A stretch of 64,000 nucleotides of DNA from Cupriavidus oxalaticus (GCF_016894385.1 NZ_CP069812.1:1426001-1490000), one strand, 5' to 3'. Counted from the first letter of the stretch, positions 19,111 to 29,781 are shown. Notes: generated by a model from the sequence alone, not told the origin. A program made the numbers and translations.

Positions 19111-20766
19111 CTATCGGACATTGTCTGACGGCCCGCCGGGACGGCTATCCGGCACTCCCTCCAAGCAACTCCCTCCAAGCAGGCGGTTGAACACGGCGCG
19201 CGCGGGCAGATACAGCTCGCTGGCGGTCACGCCCGCCGGTCCGGTGCCCTGCGCGACCAACTCGTCCGCAGCCTGGCCGTGGATCCATACCGCCGCCTGC
19301 GCGGCCGGCAGCGGCGGCATGCCTTGCGCCAGCAGTGCGCCGATCATGCCGGCCAGTACGTCGCCGGTGCCGGCGCTGGCCAGCGCGGCGTTGCCGGTCG
19401 GGTTCAGTGTGGCGGGACTGCCGTCCGGCGCCGCGATCACCGATCCCGAGCCCTTCAGTACGACCACCGCCTGCCACTGCGTGGCCAGCGCGGTGGCCGC
19501 CGCGATGCGGTCGCGCTGCACGTCTGCCACCGAGGTGCCTGTCAGGCGCGCCGCTTCAAGCGGGTGCGGCGTCATCACGCAGGGTGCGCGGGCGGCGGCC
19601 AGTGCGCCTGCATGGGCAGGATCGGCAGCGAGCAGGTTGAGCGCATCCGCGTCGAGCACAGTCGGCACCGGCGCCGTGGCAAGTGCCTGCAGCAGCCGCG
19701 CGAAGTGGCGCTGCGCCGTGGCGTCGGTGCCCAGTCCGGGGCCGATCACCAGTGCCGACATCGCGCCAGGCGCCAGGCCGTCCAGCGCATGCAGCATCAG
19801 TTCCGGATGCACCGGGTCGACCAGCGGCGCCGGCTGCGCAAGAAAGCCGATGTGGACCTTGCCCGCGCCCAGAAACTGCGCCGCGCGGGCGCCGAGCAGG
19901 GGCGCGCCCGTCATGCCATGGTTGCCGCCGATCACCGCCAGCGAGCCATGCGTGCCCTTGTTGCTGGCATGGTGCCGTCGCGGCAGCGCTGCGCCGAACA
20001 GCGCCGTGCCATTGGCCAGTGCATGCGGCGGTTCCGCGGGAGGGTAGTCGAGGCCGATCGGCGCGATGTCGACGGCGCCGGCGCAATCGCGGCCATCCAG
20101 CGTCAGCAGGCCGGGCTTGGCGGCAATGAAGGTCAGCGTGCGGCGGGCGCGGATCGCCGGTGCGCCGGCACCGCTGTCGGCGAACAGTCCGCTGGGAATA
20201 TCGAGCGCGAATACGGGCAGCCCGCTGCGGTTGACCTGATCGATCCACCACGCCATGGCGCCGTTGGCCGCGCGGTTCAGCCCGATGCCGAGCAGGCCGT
20301 CGACAATGGCCGCGGCCTGCGGCGGCCAGTCGGGTGCGGGATCTGCCGCGGATGCCGGCATCGCTCCAGCTTCGCGTATCGGCACGCCTGCCGCCTGCGC
20401 CTGCTGCCATGCGATCGCCGCATCGGCCGGCAGCCGGGCCGGGTCCGCCGCGATCCATACCTGCACCGAGCGGCCCGCGCCGTGCAGCAGCGTCGCCGCC
20501 ACCAGTGCGTCGCCACCGTTGTTGCCCGGCCCGGCAAGGAACAGCAATGGACCCGCTGGCGCATGCCGCGCCAGCCAGTCCGCGGCGGCGGCGCCGGCGC
20601 GCGACATCAGCGTGAACGAAGGCAGCCGTGCGAATGCGGTGTTCTCGATGCGGCGAATGGCGGCGACGTCGTACAGCGGGACAGGCAATGGCGAGGCGGC
20701 GTCGAACTCAAACCAGCCGTCGCCCTGGTCTTGCGGCGCGGCGGTGGAAGCGGCAGGGTGGCTCAT
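19111..20766 (-). CDS. nnr: Bifunctional NAD(P)H-hydrate repair enzyme (epimerase + ADP-dependent dehydratase)
   Basis: 551 residues. The N-terminal YjeF-N epimerase domain (about 30-240) has FLAGPGNNGGDALVAA. The C-terminal ribokinase-like dehydratase domain (about 265-540) has VIGGNHGMTGAPLL, VMTPHPLEAARLTG and the phosphate loop SAGTGDVLAGMIGALL. It repairs damaged NAD(P)H hydrates: the epimerase interconverts R and S forms and the dehydratase restores NAD(P)H using ADP. Both domains look complete, with a YjeF/Nnr-type fusion as in E. coli. A dadA relic begins 6 bp upstream. Confidence 0.93.
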   Translation of the reverse strand: MSHPAASTAAPQDQGDGWFEFDAASPLPVPLYDVAAIRRIENTAFARLPSFTLMSRAGAAAADWLARHAPAGPLLFLAGPGNNGGDALVAATLLHGAGRSVQVWIAADPARLPADAAIAWQQAQAAGVPIREAGAMPASAADPAPDWPPQAAAIVDGLLGIGLNRAANGAMAWWIDQVNRSGLPVFALDIPSGLFADSGAGAPAIRARRTLTFIAAKPGLLTLDGRDCAGAVDIAPIGLDYPPAEPPHALANGTALFGAALPRRHHASNKGTHGSLAVIGGNHGMTGAPLLGARAAQFLGAGKVHIGFLAQPAPLVDPVHPELMLHALDGLAPGAMSALVIGPGLGTDATAQRHFARLLQALATAPVPTVLDADALNLLAADPAHAGALAAARAPCVMTPHPLEAARLTGTSVADVQRDRIAAATALATQWQAVVVLKGSGSVIAAPDGSPATLNPTGNAALASAGTGDVLAGMIGALLAQGMPPLPAAQAAVWIHGQAADELVAQGTGPAGVTASELYLPARAVFNRLLGGSCLEGVPDSRPGGPSDNVR

Positions 20767-20772
20767 GTGTGG

Positions 20773-20958
20773 CTATCCGGCAAGGCCAAGGCCATGGCGG
20801 TCCGGCAGCAGGCCCTCCATGTCGATGTCGGGCCTGCGTGCCGCGCCGGCGCTGGCGGCGATCTGGTCAGCCCCAATCTTGCCTGATCCGCAGCTCATCG
20901 CCCAGCCCGTCGAGCCGTGGCCGAGGTCAAGGAACAGGCCGGCGGCGCCTGGCCCATG
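20773..20958 (-). pseudogene. Relic of the C-terminus of a D-amino-acid dehydrogenase (DadA-like)
   Basis: Read on the minus strand directly after the dctM stop, and in the same frame, the translation is GAAGLFLDLGHGSTGWAM, then SCGSGK, ARRPDIDMEGLL and a stop. This matches the last FAD-contacting block and tail of DadA proteins (LGHGTLGW.MSCGSG...PDID.EGL as I recall the family). Only about 60 codons remain; the N-terminal Rossmann fold and substrate domain are missing. There is no start codon or ribosome site of its own. Confidence 0.7.
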
Positions 20959-22269
20959 CTATCTGACCTCCTGCCGCATGACCAGGTCAGGCAGCCACGT
21001 CACCACCTGCGGCCAGATCGTGACGATGGCGATGGCGACCACCATCATCATGAAGAACGGCAGCGAGACCCGGGCGATATAGTTGCTGTCCTTGCCGGTC
21101 ATGCTCTGCAGCACGAACAGGTTGAACCCGACCGGCGGCGTCACCTCGGCGATCTCCACCAGCAGCACGATGAAGATGCCGAACCAGACCAGGTCGAAGC
21201 CGGCGGCCTGCACCATCGGCAGCACCGTGGCGGTGGTCAGCGCGATCATCGAGATGCCGTCCAGCGCGGTGCCGAGCACGATGTAGATCACCGTCAGCAC
21301 CGCGATCAGCGCCCACGGCGACAGCTGCAGCGCGGCCACCCACTCGGCCAGCGCGCGCGGGATGCCGGTAAAGCTCATCGTCACCGACAGGAACGAGGTG
21401 GCGCCGAGCACGAACATGATCATCGCCGTCAGGCGCGTCGCCGACATCAGGCTGTCCCAGAACGCTGCACGCGTCAGCGAGCCACCGGCCCACGCCAGCC
21501 CCAGCGACGCCACCACGCCATAGGCCGCGGCTTCGGTCGCGGTGGCGTAGCCGGTGACCATGACCCCCGCGATAAAGGCGATCAGCACGATGCACGGCAG
21601 CAGCTGCCGGAGCGATACCAGCCGGGCATGCCAGTCGAAGCGGTCGGGCGCCGGGGTCTTGCCCGGGTTGGCCAGGGCCCAGACAACGATATAGCCGGAG
21701 AACAGCAGCATCAGCAGCAGCCCGGGGATAAAGCCTGCCAGGAACACGCGGATGATCGACACGTCCGCCGACACCGCATACACCACCATCGTGATCGACG
21801 GCGGGATCAGGATGCCCAGCGTGCCCGCGCACGACAGCGAGCCGAGCGTGGTGCCCTCGTCGTAGCCGCGCCGCGTCAGCTCCGGCAACGCGGATTTGGC
21901 GATGGTGGCGCACGTTGCCGCAGACGACCCCGACACCGAGCCGAAGATGCCGCAACCCAGGATGTTGACGTGCATCAGCCGCCCCGGCAGCCAGTTCAGC
22001 CATGGCGACAGGCCGCTGAACATCTGCTCGGACAGCCTGGTGCGGAACAGGATCTCGCCCATCCAGACAAAGAGCGGCAGCGAGGCCAGCGTGTATGACG
22101 CGCTCGACGACCACCACGCGTTGGCCAGGCTCACCAGCGCCTCGCGGTCGGAAAACACCACCAGCCCGATCCACGACGTGACCGCGATCGCCACCGGGAT
22201 CCACGCGCCGATCGCCAGGAACACGATCATCACCAGCAGCAGGACCAATGCAACCAGGACTGTGCTCAT
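20959..22269 (-). CDS. dctM: TRAP transporter large permease (DctM type)
   Basis: 436 residues. Around twelve hydrophobic segments start at MSTVLVALVLLLVMIVFLA. Typical TRAP-M blocks include GILIPPSITMVVYAV and VTPPVGFNLFVLQSMTG. It is the sodium-coupled translocation subunit of a tripartite ATP-independent periplasmic carboxylate transporter. Its ATG overlaps the dctQ stop as ATGA (22267-22271), indicating translational coupling. The reading frame is open upstream, but the coupled start is clearly preferable. Confidence 0.95.
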   Translation of the reverse strand: MSTVLVALVLLLVMIVFLAIGAWIPVAIAVTSWIGLVVFSDREALVSLANAWWSSSASYTLASLPLFVWMGEILFRTRLSEQMFSGLSPWLNWLPGRLMHVNILGCGIFGSVSGSSAATCATIAKSALPELTRRGYDEGTTLGSLSCAGTLGILIPPSITMVVYAVSADVSIIRVFLAGFIPGLLLMLLFSGYIVVWALANPGKTPAPDRFDWHARLVSLRQLLPCIVLIAFIAGVMVTGYATATEAAAYGVVASLGLAWAGGSLTRAAFWDSLMSATRLTAMIMFVLGATSFLSVTMSFTGIPRALAEWVAALQLSPWALIAVLTVIYIVLGTALDGISMIALTTATVLPMVQAAGFDLVWFGIFIVLLVEIAEVTPPVGFNLFVLQSMTGKDSNYIARVSLPFFMMMVVAIAIVTIWPQVVTWLPDLVMRQEVR

Positions 22270-22820
22270 CAGACCGTCTCCCCGAAATCGCCGGCGGCGA
22301 GCTTGGCTTCCTGCGCCAGCTGGTAGCGCGGCTTCTGCCGGCGCAGCACGCGCAGCCATTCATCGGCCACCGCCAGCAGGAAGCCGATGATGCCCAGCAC
22401 CGCGAAGCTCTGCGGCATCCACAACGGGATCACGATCTGTCCCTGCGAGACATCGCCGATGTCCCAGCTTTGCCAGGCGAAGGTGCCCAGCGCCCAGGCC
22501 GCGTAGGCGGCAAAGGCCAGGCAGACTGTCAGCGAGACCACCTCCAGCACCCAGCGCCGGCGTGGCCCGACGGCTTCGAGCAGCATTTCCACGCGCACGA
22601 TGCCGCCGTGCTGGAACGTCTGGCCGAGCACGAGGAAGGCGGAGGCCGCGCACAGCCAGGCGACGATATCGTCGCCGCCCTTGAAGATCACCGCGGTCTC
22701 GCGCGACAGCGACATCAGGATCATGATCACGCACACGGCGAGAATGCAGAGCGCGCCGAGCACGGCGAACAGGTCGAGCAGGCGGTCGAGCCAGCGCTTG
22801 GGGAGTGGGGCAGTCGGCAT
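22269..22820 (-). CDS. dctQ: TRAP transporter small permease (DctQ type)
   Basis: 183 residues with four membrane segments, beginning WLDRLLDLFAVLGALCILAV, and the C-terminal ending typical of DctQ. It partners DctM in the membrane. Start at 22820 (MPTAPLPKRWLDR); an in-frame start further upstream adds a poorly supported leader. Middle gene of dctP-dctQ-dctM. Confidence 0.93.
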   Translation of the reverse strand: MPTAPLPKRWLDRLLDLFAVLGALCILAVCVIMILMSLSRETAVIFKGGDDIVAWLCAASAFLVLGQTFQHGGIVRVEMLLEAVGPRRRWVLEVVSLTVCLAFAAYAAWALGTFAWQSWDIGDVSQGQIVIPLWMPQSFAVLGIIGFLLAVADEWLRVLRRQKPRYQLAQEAKLAAGDFGETV

Positions 22821-22919
22821 GATGGCAGCCTCAGGAAGGAGGGGGGCCCCCGCCATGCCAGCCTGCACGGCGTGGCGGGAGGCTGCGGTGCTGGGTGACT
22901 TGCTTACTTGCCTACTTGC

Positions 22920-23885
22920 CTACTTGCGATAGGCGTTGAGGATGGCCTTGCCGTCATCACCCGCGGTCTTGGCCCAGTCGTCCACCATGGTCTGGCCGAC
23001 CTTCTGCATGTCGGCCTTGAGCTGCGGCGTGGGCGGCTGCACCGTCATGCCGTTCTTCGACAAGGTGGCCAGGTACTCCCTGGTCTTCTGCTCCGAGACC
23101 TGCCAGCCGCGCTTCTCGGCGTCGGCAACGGCCTTGAGCAGGGCGTCCTGCGTGGGCTTGTCCAGCGCCGCGAAGGCCTTCTTGCTGACCACCAGCATGT
23201 TCTTGGGCAGCCACGCATCCACGGTGTAGAAGTACTTCACGCTTTCCCACACCTTGGTATCGACCCCGGTGGCGCCCGACGACATGAACGAGTTGACCGT
23301 ACCGGTGGCCAATGCCTGCGCCAGGTCCGCCGCCTGGATCGTCACCGGCTGGGCGCTGACCAGTTCGGCGATGCGCGAGGTGGCCGGGTTGTAGGCGCGC
23401 CACTTCAGCCCCCTCATGTCGGCGGCCGAGTTGATCGGCTTGTTGGCGTAGATGCCCTGGGGCGGCCATGCCACCGCATAGAGCAGCTTCATGCCCTGCT
23501 TGTCGAGCACCTTCTCGGTGACCGGGCGCGATGCCTGCCACAGCTTGTAGGCATCGGTGTAGCTGGTGGCCAGGAACGGCACCGCATCGACGCCGAACAC
23601 GGGGTTCTCGTTGGCCAGCAACGACATCAGGATCTCGCCCATCTGCACCTGGCCGGTCTGCACGCCGCGCTTGATCTCGTTGGCCTTGAGCAGCGAGCCG
23701 TTGGGATGCAGCACGATCTTGAGCTTGCCGCCGGTCGCCTTGTCGACGTCGTTGGCCATCTGCTGCAGGTTTTCCGTATGCAGGTTGCCCGCCGGGTAGC
23801 CGGTAGGCAAATCCCACTTGGTATCCGCCTGTGCCGTCATGGCGGCCAGCGCCAGGCCGGCTGCAACGATTGCCTTGACTCGCAT
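22920..23885 (-). CDS. dctP: TRAP transporter periplasmic solute receptor (DctP/TAXI-DctP type)
   Basis: 321 residues with a signal peptide (MRVKAIVAAGLALAAMTAQA, cleavage after QADT). The mature protein has the DctP layout: WDLPTGYPAGNLHTENLQQM, GVQTGQVQMGEI, an Arg-containing KWRAYNPATSRIAEL (substrate carboxylate clamp region) and GTVNSFMSSGATGVDTKVWE. It captures an organic acid and hands it to DctQM. The neighbouring amidase suggests the substrate could be the acid or amide processed by that enzyme; the ligand is not predictable from sequence. A short TACTTGCC repeat lies over its stop codon. Confidence 0.93.
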   Translation of the reverse strand: MRVKAIVAAGLALAAMTAQADTKWDLPTGYPAGNLHTENLQQMANDVDKATGGKLKIVLHPNGSLLKANEIKRGVQTGQVQMGEILMSLLANENPVFGVDAVPFLATSYTDAYKLWQASRPVTEKVLDKQGMKLLYAVAWPPQGIYANKPINSAADMRGLKWRAYNPATSRIAELVSAQPVTIQAADLAQALATGTVNSFMSSGATGVDTKVWESVKYFYTVDAWLPKNMLVVSKKAFAALDKPTQDALLKAVADAEKRGWQVSEQKTREYLATLSKNGMTVQPPTPQLKADMQKVGQTMVDDWAKTAGDDGKAILNAYRK

Positions 23886-24002
23886 CTCGATCTCTCCTGG
23901 TGCGCGCGCGGGGGCGCGGTTGTACAGCTGGTCTGCGTACTACCTGGTGCCTTCCGCGGCGGGGGCCGCGGTCAGCGCAAGATCAACGGCGCGGCGGTGG
24001 TC

Positions 24003-25367
24003 TCAGTCGTCGCGCGAAGACGGTTGCACGATCCGTTCCAGCGCAAGGGCCGTGCCCAGCAGTCCGGCATCGCGCATCGGGCCGTGCGACAGCATCAGCC
24101 CCACTGGCAGCTCGTCCGGCGCGTGGCAGGGCAGCGAGATCGAGCAGCCGTCGAAGAAGTTGAAGGCCGAGGTGTTGCGCAGCAGCAGGGCATTGACGCG
24201 GAAGAACTGCGCGTCGTCGGTGCGCAGCGGCGCGATCTCGGGGGCGACCATCGGCACGGTCGGGCACACCACGGCGTCGAAGCTGGCCAGGCGCGCTTCC
24301 ATGCGGGCGATCCAGTCGAGGCGGGCGCGGCCCAGGTCGATATAGTCGGCCGCGCTGACCGTTGCGCCGCGGTCGATGCGCGAGGCCACGCGCGGGTCGT
24401 ACAGCTCACGCTTGCCGGCCAGCACATGGCGGTGAATGGCATAGGCCTCGGGCGCGCTGAAGCCGCCCTGTGCGTTCAGGGCAGCGAGTTCGCCGAGCTC
24501 GGGCAGGTCGACATGTTCCAGCTGCACGCCGGCGGCGGACAGGCGGCCGAGCGCACGGTCGAAGGCGCGGGCAACGACGGGATCGAGATCGTCCAGCAGG
24601 TACTGGCGGGGAATTGCCAGCCGCGTCGCCGACGGGCCGGTGACGCGCGGCAGCACCGCAAGATCGGCGATCACGGCATCGACCGCGACGCAGTCGCCGA
24701 CCGTGCGCGCCATGGCGCACGCGGTGTCGAGCGTGTACGACAACGGGAAGGCACCGGTCAGCGGCACGCGCCGGGCAGTCGGCTTGAAGCCGGTGATGCC
24801 GCACAGCGCGGCGGGGATGCGGATCGAGCCGCCGGTATCGCTGCCAAGCGCCGCGACCGCCAGCCCGAGCGCCACCGACACCGCCGCGCCCGACGACGAA
24901 CCGCCGGGAATGCGCGGCGTGCCGGGCTCGCTGGCCGGATTGACCGGCGTGCCGTAGTGGGGGTTGATGCCGACGCCGGAGAAGGCGAACTCCGTCATAT
25001 TGGTGCGGCCGACGATGGCGGCACCCGCCTGGCGCAGGCGCGCCACCACGGTCGCGTCCGCCGTCGCCGGGGCGGCATCCTGGCGCACGACCGAGGCCGC
25101 GCGCGTGACTTCGCCCGCGACGTCATAGAGGTCTTTCACCGAGACCGGCAGGCCGGCCAGCGGGTGCAGCGTCTTGCCGGCGCCGCTGGCGGCATCGGCG
25201 GCGCGCGCCACCTGCGCGGCGGCCTCGAAGGTGCTGTGCAGGAACACCGCCTCGGCGGCGGGCCCGGCTGCCGCGGCGGCGGCCTGCTCGAGGATCGCCG
25301 CGCGGCTGGTGGCGCCCTCGCGCAGGCGGGTGTTCAGGGTATCGAGATCGGGAAGCATGAATGGCAT
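24003..25367 (-). CDS. Amidase-signature family hydrolase
   Basis: 454 residues. The amidase signature is intact: GLPVSVKDLYDVAG (catalytic Lys), IPGGSSSGAAVSVALGLAVAALGSDTGGS in pieces (cis-Ser and nucleophile Ser), then IRIPAALCGITGFKPT. It hydrolyses an amide to acid plus ammonia in the cytoplasm (no signal peptide). It is first in an apparent operon with dctP-dctQ-dctM, 117 bp upstream of dctP, suggesting the transporter supplies its substrate. It could be annotated as GatA-like, but no gatB or gatC is near and the length is below GatA norms. Confidence 0.9.
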   Translation of the reverse strand: MPFMLPDLDTLNTRLREGATSRAAILEQAAAAAAGPAAEAVFLHSTFEAAAQVARAADAASGAGKTLHPLAGLPVSVKDLYDVAGEVTRAASVVRQDAAPATADATVVARLRQAGAAIVGRTNMTEFAFSGVGINPHYGTPVNPASEPGTPRIPGGSSSGAAVSVALGLAVAALGSDTGGSIRIPAALCGITGFKPTARRVPLTGAFPLSYTLDTACAMARTVGDCVAVDAVIADLAVLPRVTGPSATRLAIPRQYLLDDLDPVVARAFDRALGRLSAAGVQLEHVDLPELGELAALNAQGGFSAPEAYAIHRHVLAGKRELYDPRVASRIDRGATVSAADYIDLGRARLDWIARMEARLASFDAVVCPTVPMVAPEIAPLRTDDAQFFRVNALLLRNTSAFNFFDGCSISLPCHAPDELPVGLMLSHGPMRDAGLLGTALALERIVQPSSRDD

Positions 25368-25734
25368 GGGCGCGGGGTTGCGGTACCGGGGGTGGTGACC
25401 ATGCTCATAATTCGCGAATCAAGTGTCAAGCTAAAAATGCCGAATGGCGCGCATAAGCGCCGCCTGCCGTGCACGGCAGGGGAGCCTCGGGGAGTCTCGG
25501 CTCGACGGTTGTGCATGCCGCTTGAGCGATAAATTGCGCAAAGTGATGCATGAGCATTATCACAATTCCATGTAACACGGCGCCGCCGTGATGGCGCAAT
25601 GCAAAATCCCCCTCCCGGCAAGGTACAATAGCGGTTTCCCGCCAGCCGGACACCCCATGCAGCGTTGCCGGCCAAGCAGCAGCCATTACCCAGGCTTTCC
25701 CAGCCTTACTCCACGCCTCCCGACCGCTACGATC
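25368..25734. other. Divergent control region between the amidase operon and purL
   Basis: Non-coding, 367 bp, noticeably AT-richer around 25395-25600. It holds a candidate amidase promoter/operator (25406-25429) and a candidate purL -10 (TACAAT, 25624-25629) with a weak -35 17-18 bp upstream. No riboswitch fold was recognised. Confidence 0.5.
25406..25429 (-). promoter_or_regulatory. Candidate promoter with palindromic operator for the amidase-TRAP operon
   Basis: On the minus strand a perfect TTGACA (25424-25429) is followed by the palindrome ATTCGCGAAT (25410-25419) and TATGAG; that -10 candidate is only 14 bp away, so the -10 assignment is weak. The palindrome lies where a repressor would occlude RNA polymerase. 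Confidence 0.4.
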
Positions 25735-28700
25735 ATGGCGCATTTCTCGTGCTTCCCCGGCGCTTTGGCGCTTTCCGCCTTCCGTCAGCAACGCCTGCTC
25801 ACCGCCCTGCGGCAAATCGATGCCGATATCGAATCGGTGCACGGCCAGTTCCTGCATTTTGTTGACGCGCAGACGCCGCTGTCGGCCGACGAGCAGTCGC
25901 GCGTGGCGGCGCTGCTGACCTACGGCGCACCGTTCGCCGAGCAGCCCGAGGGCGACCGCTTCGTGGTGATCCCGCGCTTCGGCACGATCTCGCCGTGGGC
26001 CAGCAAGGCGACCGACATTGCCCACAATTGCGGCCTGACGCACATCCACCGCATCGAGCGCGGCATCGAGATCACCGTGGTCTGCAAGAAGGGCCTGCTG
26101 CGCGGCCGCAAGTCGCTGGACGCGGACACCCGCGCCGCCGTCGCCGCGCACCTGTTCGACCGCATGACCGAGACCGTGGTGGCCTCGCGTGACGATGCCG
26201 CCGCCCTGTTCCAGGAACTGCCGGCCAAGCCGCTGCGCTTTATCGACATCTCCGCCGGCCGCAGCGCGCTGGCCGCGGCCAACGTCGAGATGGGCCTGGC
26301 GCTGTCCGAGGACGAGATCGACTACCTGGTCGACGCCTACGCCAAGCTCGAGCGCAACCCGACCGACGTCGAGTTGATGATGTTCGCGCAGGCCAACAGC
26401 GAACACTGCCGCCACAAGATCTTCAACGCCACCTGGACCATCGACGGCGTGCAGCAGGACAAGTCGCTGTTCGCGATGATCCGCAATACGCACCAGCTCA
26501 ATCCGCAGGGCTCGATCGTGGCCTACTCGGACAACTCGGCGGTGATGGAAGGCGACGTGGCCGAGCGCTGGTTCCCGCGCGGCAATGACCACAAGTACGG
26601 TCGCCACGAGGCGCTCACGCACACGCTGATGAAGGTGGAGACGCACAACCACCCGACCGCGATCTCGCCGTTCCCGGGCGCCTCCACCGGCGCCGGCGGT
26701 GAAATCCGCGACGAAGGCGCGACCGGCCGCGGCGCCAAGCCCAAGGCCGGCCTGACCGGCTTCACGGTGTCCAACCTGATGCTGCCGGATGCCGTCGAAT
26801 CGTGGGAGAACGACCGCGACGCCGCCCAGCCGGTGGCGCACCGCAATCCCGACGACAAGCCCGGCGTGACCGGCAAGCCCGACCGCATCGCCTCGCCGCT
26901 GCAGATCATGATCGATGGCCCGCTGGGCGGCGCCGCGTTCAACAATGAATTCGGCCGCGCCAACCTGGGCGGCTACTTCCGCGTCTACGAGCAGAACGTG
27001 GGCGGCACCGTGCGCGGCTACCACAAGCCGATCATGATCGCGGGCGGCATCGGCAATATCGATGCCGGGCACACGCACAAGAACCCGCTGCCGGCCGGCA
27101 CGCTGCTGATCCAGCTGGGTGGCCCGGGCATGCGCATCGGCATGGGCGGCGGCGCCGCCAGCTCGATGGCGACCGGCACCAATACCGCCGACCTGGACTT
27201 CGATTCGGTCCAGCGCGGCAACCCCGAGATGGAGCGCCGCGCGCAGGAAGTGATCAATGCCTGCTGGCAGCTCGGCGACGCCAACCCGATCCTGTCGATC
27301 CACGACGTCGGCGCGGGCGGCATCTCCAACGCCTTCCCTGAACTGGTCGACGGCGCCGACCGCGGCGCGCGCTTCGACCTGCGCCAGGTGCACCTGGAAG
27401 AATCCGGCCTGTCGCCGGCGGAAATCTGGTGCAACGAGTCGCAGGAGCGCTATGTGCTGGCGATCGCGCCGGACAGCTTCCCGCAGTTCCAGGCCATGTG
27501 CGAACGCGAGCGTTCGCCGTTCGCCGTGGTCGGCATCGCCACCGAGGAAAAGCAGCTGCAGCTGGTCGACGCCAGCGTCGACGCCGCGCTCAAGGAACAT
27601 TACGCGGTCAACATGCCGATGGACGTGCTGCTGGGCAAGCCGCCGCGCATGCACCGCGACGTCAAGCGCGTCGAGCAAGAGCTGCCGGCCGTCGATGTGA
27701 CCGGCATCAGCCTGGAGCAGGCCGTGCGCGACGTGCTGCGTCATCCGACCGTGGCCAGCAAGTCGTTCCTGATCTCGATCGGCGACCGTACCGTGGGCGG
27801 CATGAACGCACGCGATCAGATGGTCGGTCCGTGGCAGGTGCCGGTGGCCGACGTGGCCGTGACCACGCTGGACTACAAGGGCAATGCGGGCGAGGCGATG
27901 ACCATGGGCGAGCGCACGCCGCTGGCCGTGATCGATGCCCCGGCTTCCGGCCGCATGGCGATCGGCGAGGCGCTGACCAACCTGGCCGCCGCGCCGGTCA
28001 AGGACCTGGGCAAGGTCAAGCTGTCGGCCAACTGGATGGCCGCCTGCGGCGTCGAAGGTGAAGACGCCAAGCTGTACGACACCGTGCATGCCGTCGGCAT
28101 GGAGCTGTGCCCGGCGCTGGGCATCAGCATCCCGGTGGGCAAGGATTCGCTGTCGATGCGCACCAAGTGGCAGGACGAGGGCGTCGACAAGGAAGTGGTG
28201 GCGCCGGTATCGCTGATCATCTCGGCCTTTGCCGCGGTGGACGACGTCAACCGCACGCTGACGCCGCAACTGCGCACCGACGCCGGCGACACCGTGCTGA
28301 TCGCCGTCGACCTGAGCCGCGGCAAGAACCGCATGGGCGGCAGCATCCTGGCGCAGGTCACGCAGCAGGTGGGCGACAGCGCGCCGGACGTCGACAACGC
28401 CGAAGACCTGAAGAACTTCTTCAACGTGGTCCAGCGCCTGAACCGCGAGGGCAAGCTGCTGGCCTACCACGACCGTTCCGATGGCGGCTTCATCGCCACG
28501 CTGGCCGAGATGGCCTTTGCCGGCCACTGTGGCGTGTCGCTGAACGTCGACATGCTGGCGCTCGATCCGCAGCAGGAGCAGGACTACGGCGACGCCAAGA
28601 ACTGGGCCCAGCAGATCGCCGAGCGCCGCAACGACCAGACCCTGCGCGCGCTGTTCTCGGAAGAACTGGGCGCGGTGGTGCAGGTGCGCCTGCAGGACCG

Positions 28701-29781
28701 CGATGCGGTCTTCGCGGTGCTGCGCGAGGCTGGCCTTTCCGCATGCAGCCATGTGGTCGGCAAGCCCAACACCACCGACCAGGTGGAGATCTACCGCGAT
28801 GCCAAGAAGGTGTTCGGTGCGTCGCGTACTGACCTGCAGCGCAACTGGAGCGAAGTCAGCTGGCGTATCGCGCGCCTGCGCGACAACCCGGCCTGCGCGG
28901 ACAGCGAGTACGACCGCCTGCTGGATGCTGCCGATCCTGGCATCAGCCCGGTGCTGACGTTCGATCCGGCGGAGGACATCGCCGCGCCGTTCATTGCTAC
29001 CGGCGCGCGTCCGCGCGTGGCGATCCTGCGGGAGCAGGGCGTCAACTCGCAGATCGAGATGGCCTACAGCATGGATCGGGCGGGTTTTGACACGCATGAC
29101 GTGCATATGAGCGACCTGATCGCCGGTCGCGCCAACCTGGCTGACTTCAGCGGCTTTGTCGCCTGCGGCGGCTTCAGCTACGGCGACGTGCTGGGCGCGG
29201 GCGAGGGTTGGGCCAAGACCATCCTGTTCAATGCGCAGATGGCCGAGCAGTTCGCGGCGTTCTTCAATCGCCAGGACACGTTTGCGCTGGGCGTGTGCAA
29301 TGGTTGCCAGATGATGAGCAACCTGGCGCCGATCATTCCGGGTGCGGGGGCGTGGCCGCAGTTCACGCGCAACCAGTCGGAGCAGTACGAGGCGCGTTAC
29401 GTCACGGTGGAGGTGCAGTCGTCGCCGTCGATCTTCTTTGCCGGCATGGAAGGCAGCCGCCTTCCTATCGTGGTTGCACATGGTGAAGGGTTTGCGGACT
29501 TCTCGCAGCAGGGGGATATCGGGAATACCAAGGTGGCGCTGCGGTTTGTTGATAACTACGGCGCGGTGACGCAGAGCTATCCGTTGAACCCGAATGGTTC
29601 GCCTGATGGCATTACCTCGGTGACTACCGTCGATGGCCGCTTTACCGTGCTGATGCCGCATCCGGAGCGGGTGTTCCGTGCTGCGACGATGAGCTGGGCG
29701 CCGGATGCCTGGAAGCAGGTTGGCGATGGTGGTAGCCCGTGGATGCGGATGTTCAGGAATGCGAGGAAGTGGGTGGGGTAA
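25735..29781 (+). CDS. purL: Phosphoribosylformylglycinamidine synthase, single-chain
   Basis: 1348 residues, the large fused form of beta/gamma-proteobacteria. The start at 25735 ([20 protein letters not shown]) is chosen over an in-frame upstream start at 25588. In order: N-terminal domain, FGAM synthase domains with HSEHCRHK-like [13 protein letters not shown] and [13 protein letters not shown], a second AIRS-like half ([15 protein letters not shown]), and a C-terminal glutaminase (about residues 1090-1348) with nucleophile Cys in [12 protein letters not shown] and the catalytic His near MPHPERVFR. It converts FGAR to FGAM with glutamine and ATP in purine synthesis. Monocistronic. Codon choice toward the 3' end drifts to less GC-rich codons from about 29.4 kb, running into the repeat region. 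Confidence 0.97.
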   Translation: MAHFSCFPGALALSAFRQQRLLTALRQIDADIESVHGQFLHFVDAQTPLSADEQSRVAALLTYGAPFAEQPEGDRFVVIPRFGTISPWASKATDIAHNCGLTHIHRIERGIEITVVCKKGLLRGRKSLDADTRAAVAAHLFDRMTETVVASRDDAAALFQELPAKPLRFIDISAGRSALAAANVEMGLALSEDEIDYLVDAYAKLERNPTDVELMMFAQANSEHCRHKIFNATWTIDGVQQDKSLFAMIRNTHQLNPQGSIVAYSDNSAVMEGDVAERWFPRGNDHKYGRHEALTHTLMKVETHNHPTAISPFPGASTGAGGEIRDEGATGRGAKPKAGLTGFTVSNLMLPDAVESWENDRDAAQPVAHRNPDDKPGVTGKPDRIASPLQIMIDGPLGGAAFNNEFGRANLGGYFRVYEQNVGGTVRGYHKPIMIAGGIGNIDAGHTHKNPLPAGTLLIQLGGPGMRIGMGGGAASSMATGTNTADLDFDSVQRGNPEMERRAQEVINACWQLGDANPILSIHDVGAGGISNAFPELVDGADRGARFDLRQVHLEESGLSPAEIWCNESQERYVLAIAPDSFPQFQAMCERERSPFAVVGIATEEKQLQLVDASVDAALKEHYAVNMPMDVLLGKPPRMHRDVKRVEQELPAVDVTGISLEQAVRDVLRHPTVASKSFLISIGDRTVGGMNARDQMVGPWQVPVADVAVTTLDYKGNAGEAMTMGERTPLAVIDAPASGRMAIGEALTNLAAAPVKDLGKVKLSANWMAACGVEGEDAKLYDTVHAVGMELCPALGISIPVGKDSLSMRTKWQDEGVDKEVVAPVSLIISAFAAVDDVNRTLTPQLRTDAGDTVLIAVDLSRGKNRMGGSILAQVTQQVGDSAPDVDNAEDLKNFFNVVQRLNREGKLLAYHDRSDGGFIATLAEMAFAGHCGVSLNVDMLALDPQQEQDYGDAKNWAQQIAERRNDQTLRALFSEELGAVVQVRLQDRDAVFAVLREAGLSACSHVVGKPNTTDQVEIYRDAKKVFGASRTDLQRNWSEVSWRIARLRDNPACADSEYDRLLDAADPGISPVLTFDPAEDIAAPFIATGARPRVAILREQGVNSQIEMAYSMDRAGFDTHDVHMSDLIAGRANLADFSGFVACGGFSYGDVLGAGEGWAKTILFNAQMAEQFAAFFNRQDTFALGVCNGCQMMSNLAPIIPGAGAWPQFTRNQSEQYEARYVTVEVQSSPSIFFAGMEGSRLPIVVAHGEGFADFSQQGDIGNTKVALRFVDNYGAVTQSYPLNPNGSPDGITSVTTVDGRFTVLMPHPERVFRAATMSWAPDAWKQVGDGGSPWMRMFRNARKWVG

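Noticed and set aside
24003..25367. Amidase as GatA of the tRNA amidotransferase
   Set aside because: No gatB/gatC nearby, shorter than GatA, and in a transporter operon; a general amidase is the safer call.
25588..25734. Upstream in-frame start for purL
   Set aside because: The added residues contain the likely promoter -10 and have no ribosome site; family alignment from memory starts at MAHF.
25426..29661. 1411-codon minus-strand frame opposite purL
   Set aside because: Low-complexity His/Arg/Val-rich translation, antisense to a clear PurL; a by-product of strong GC3 codon bias.
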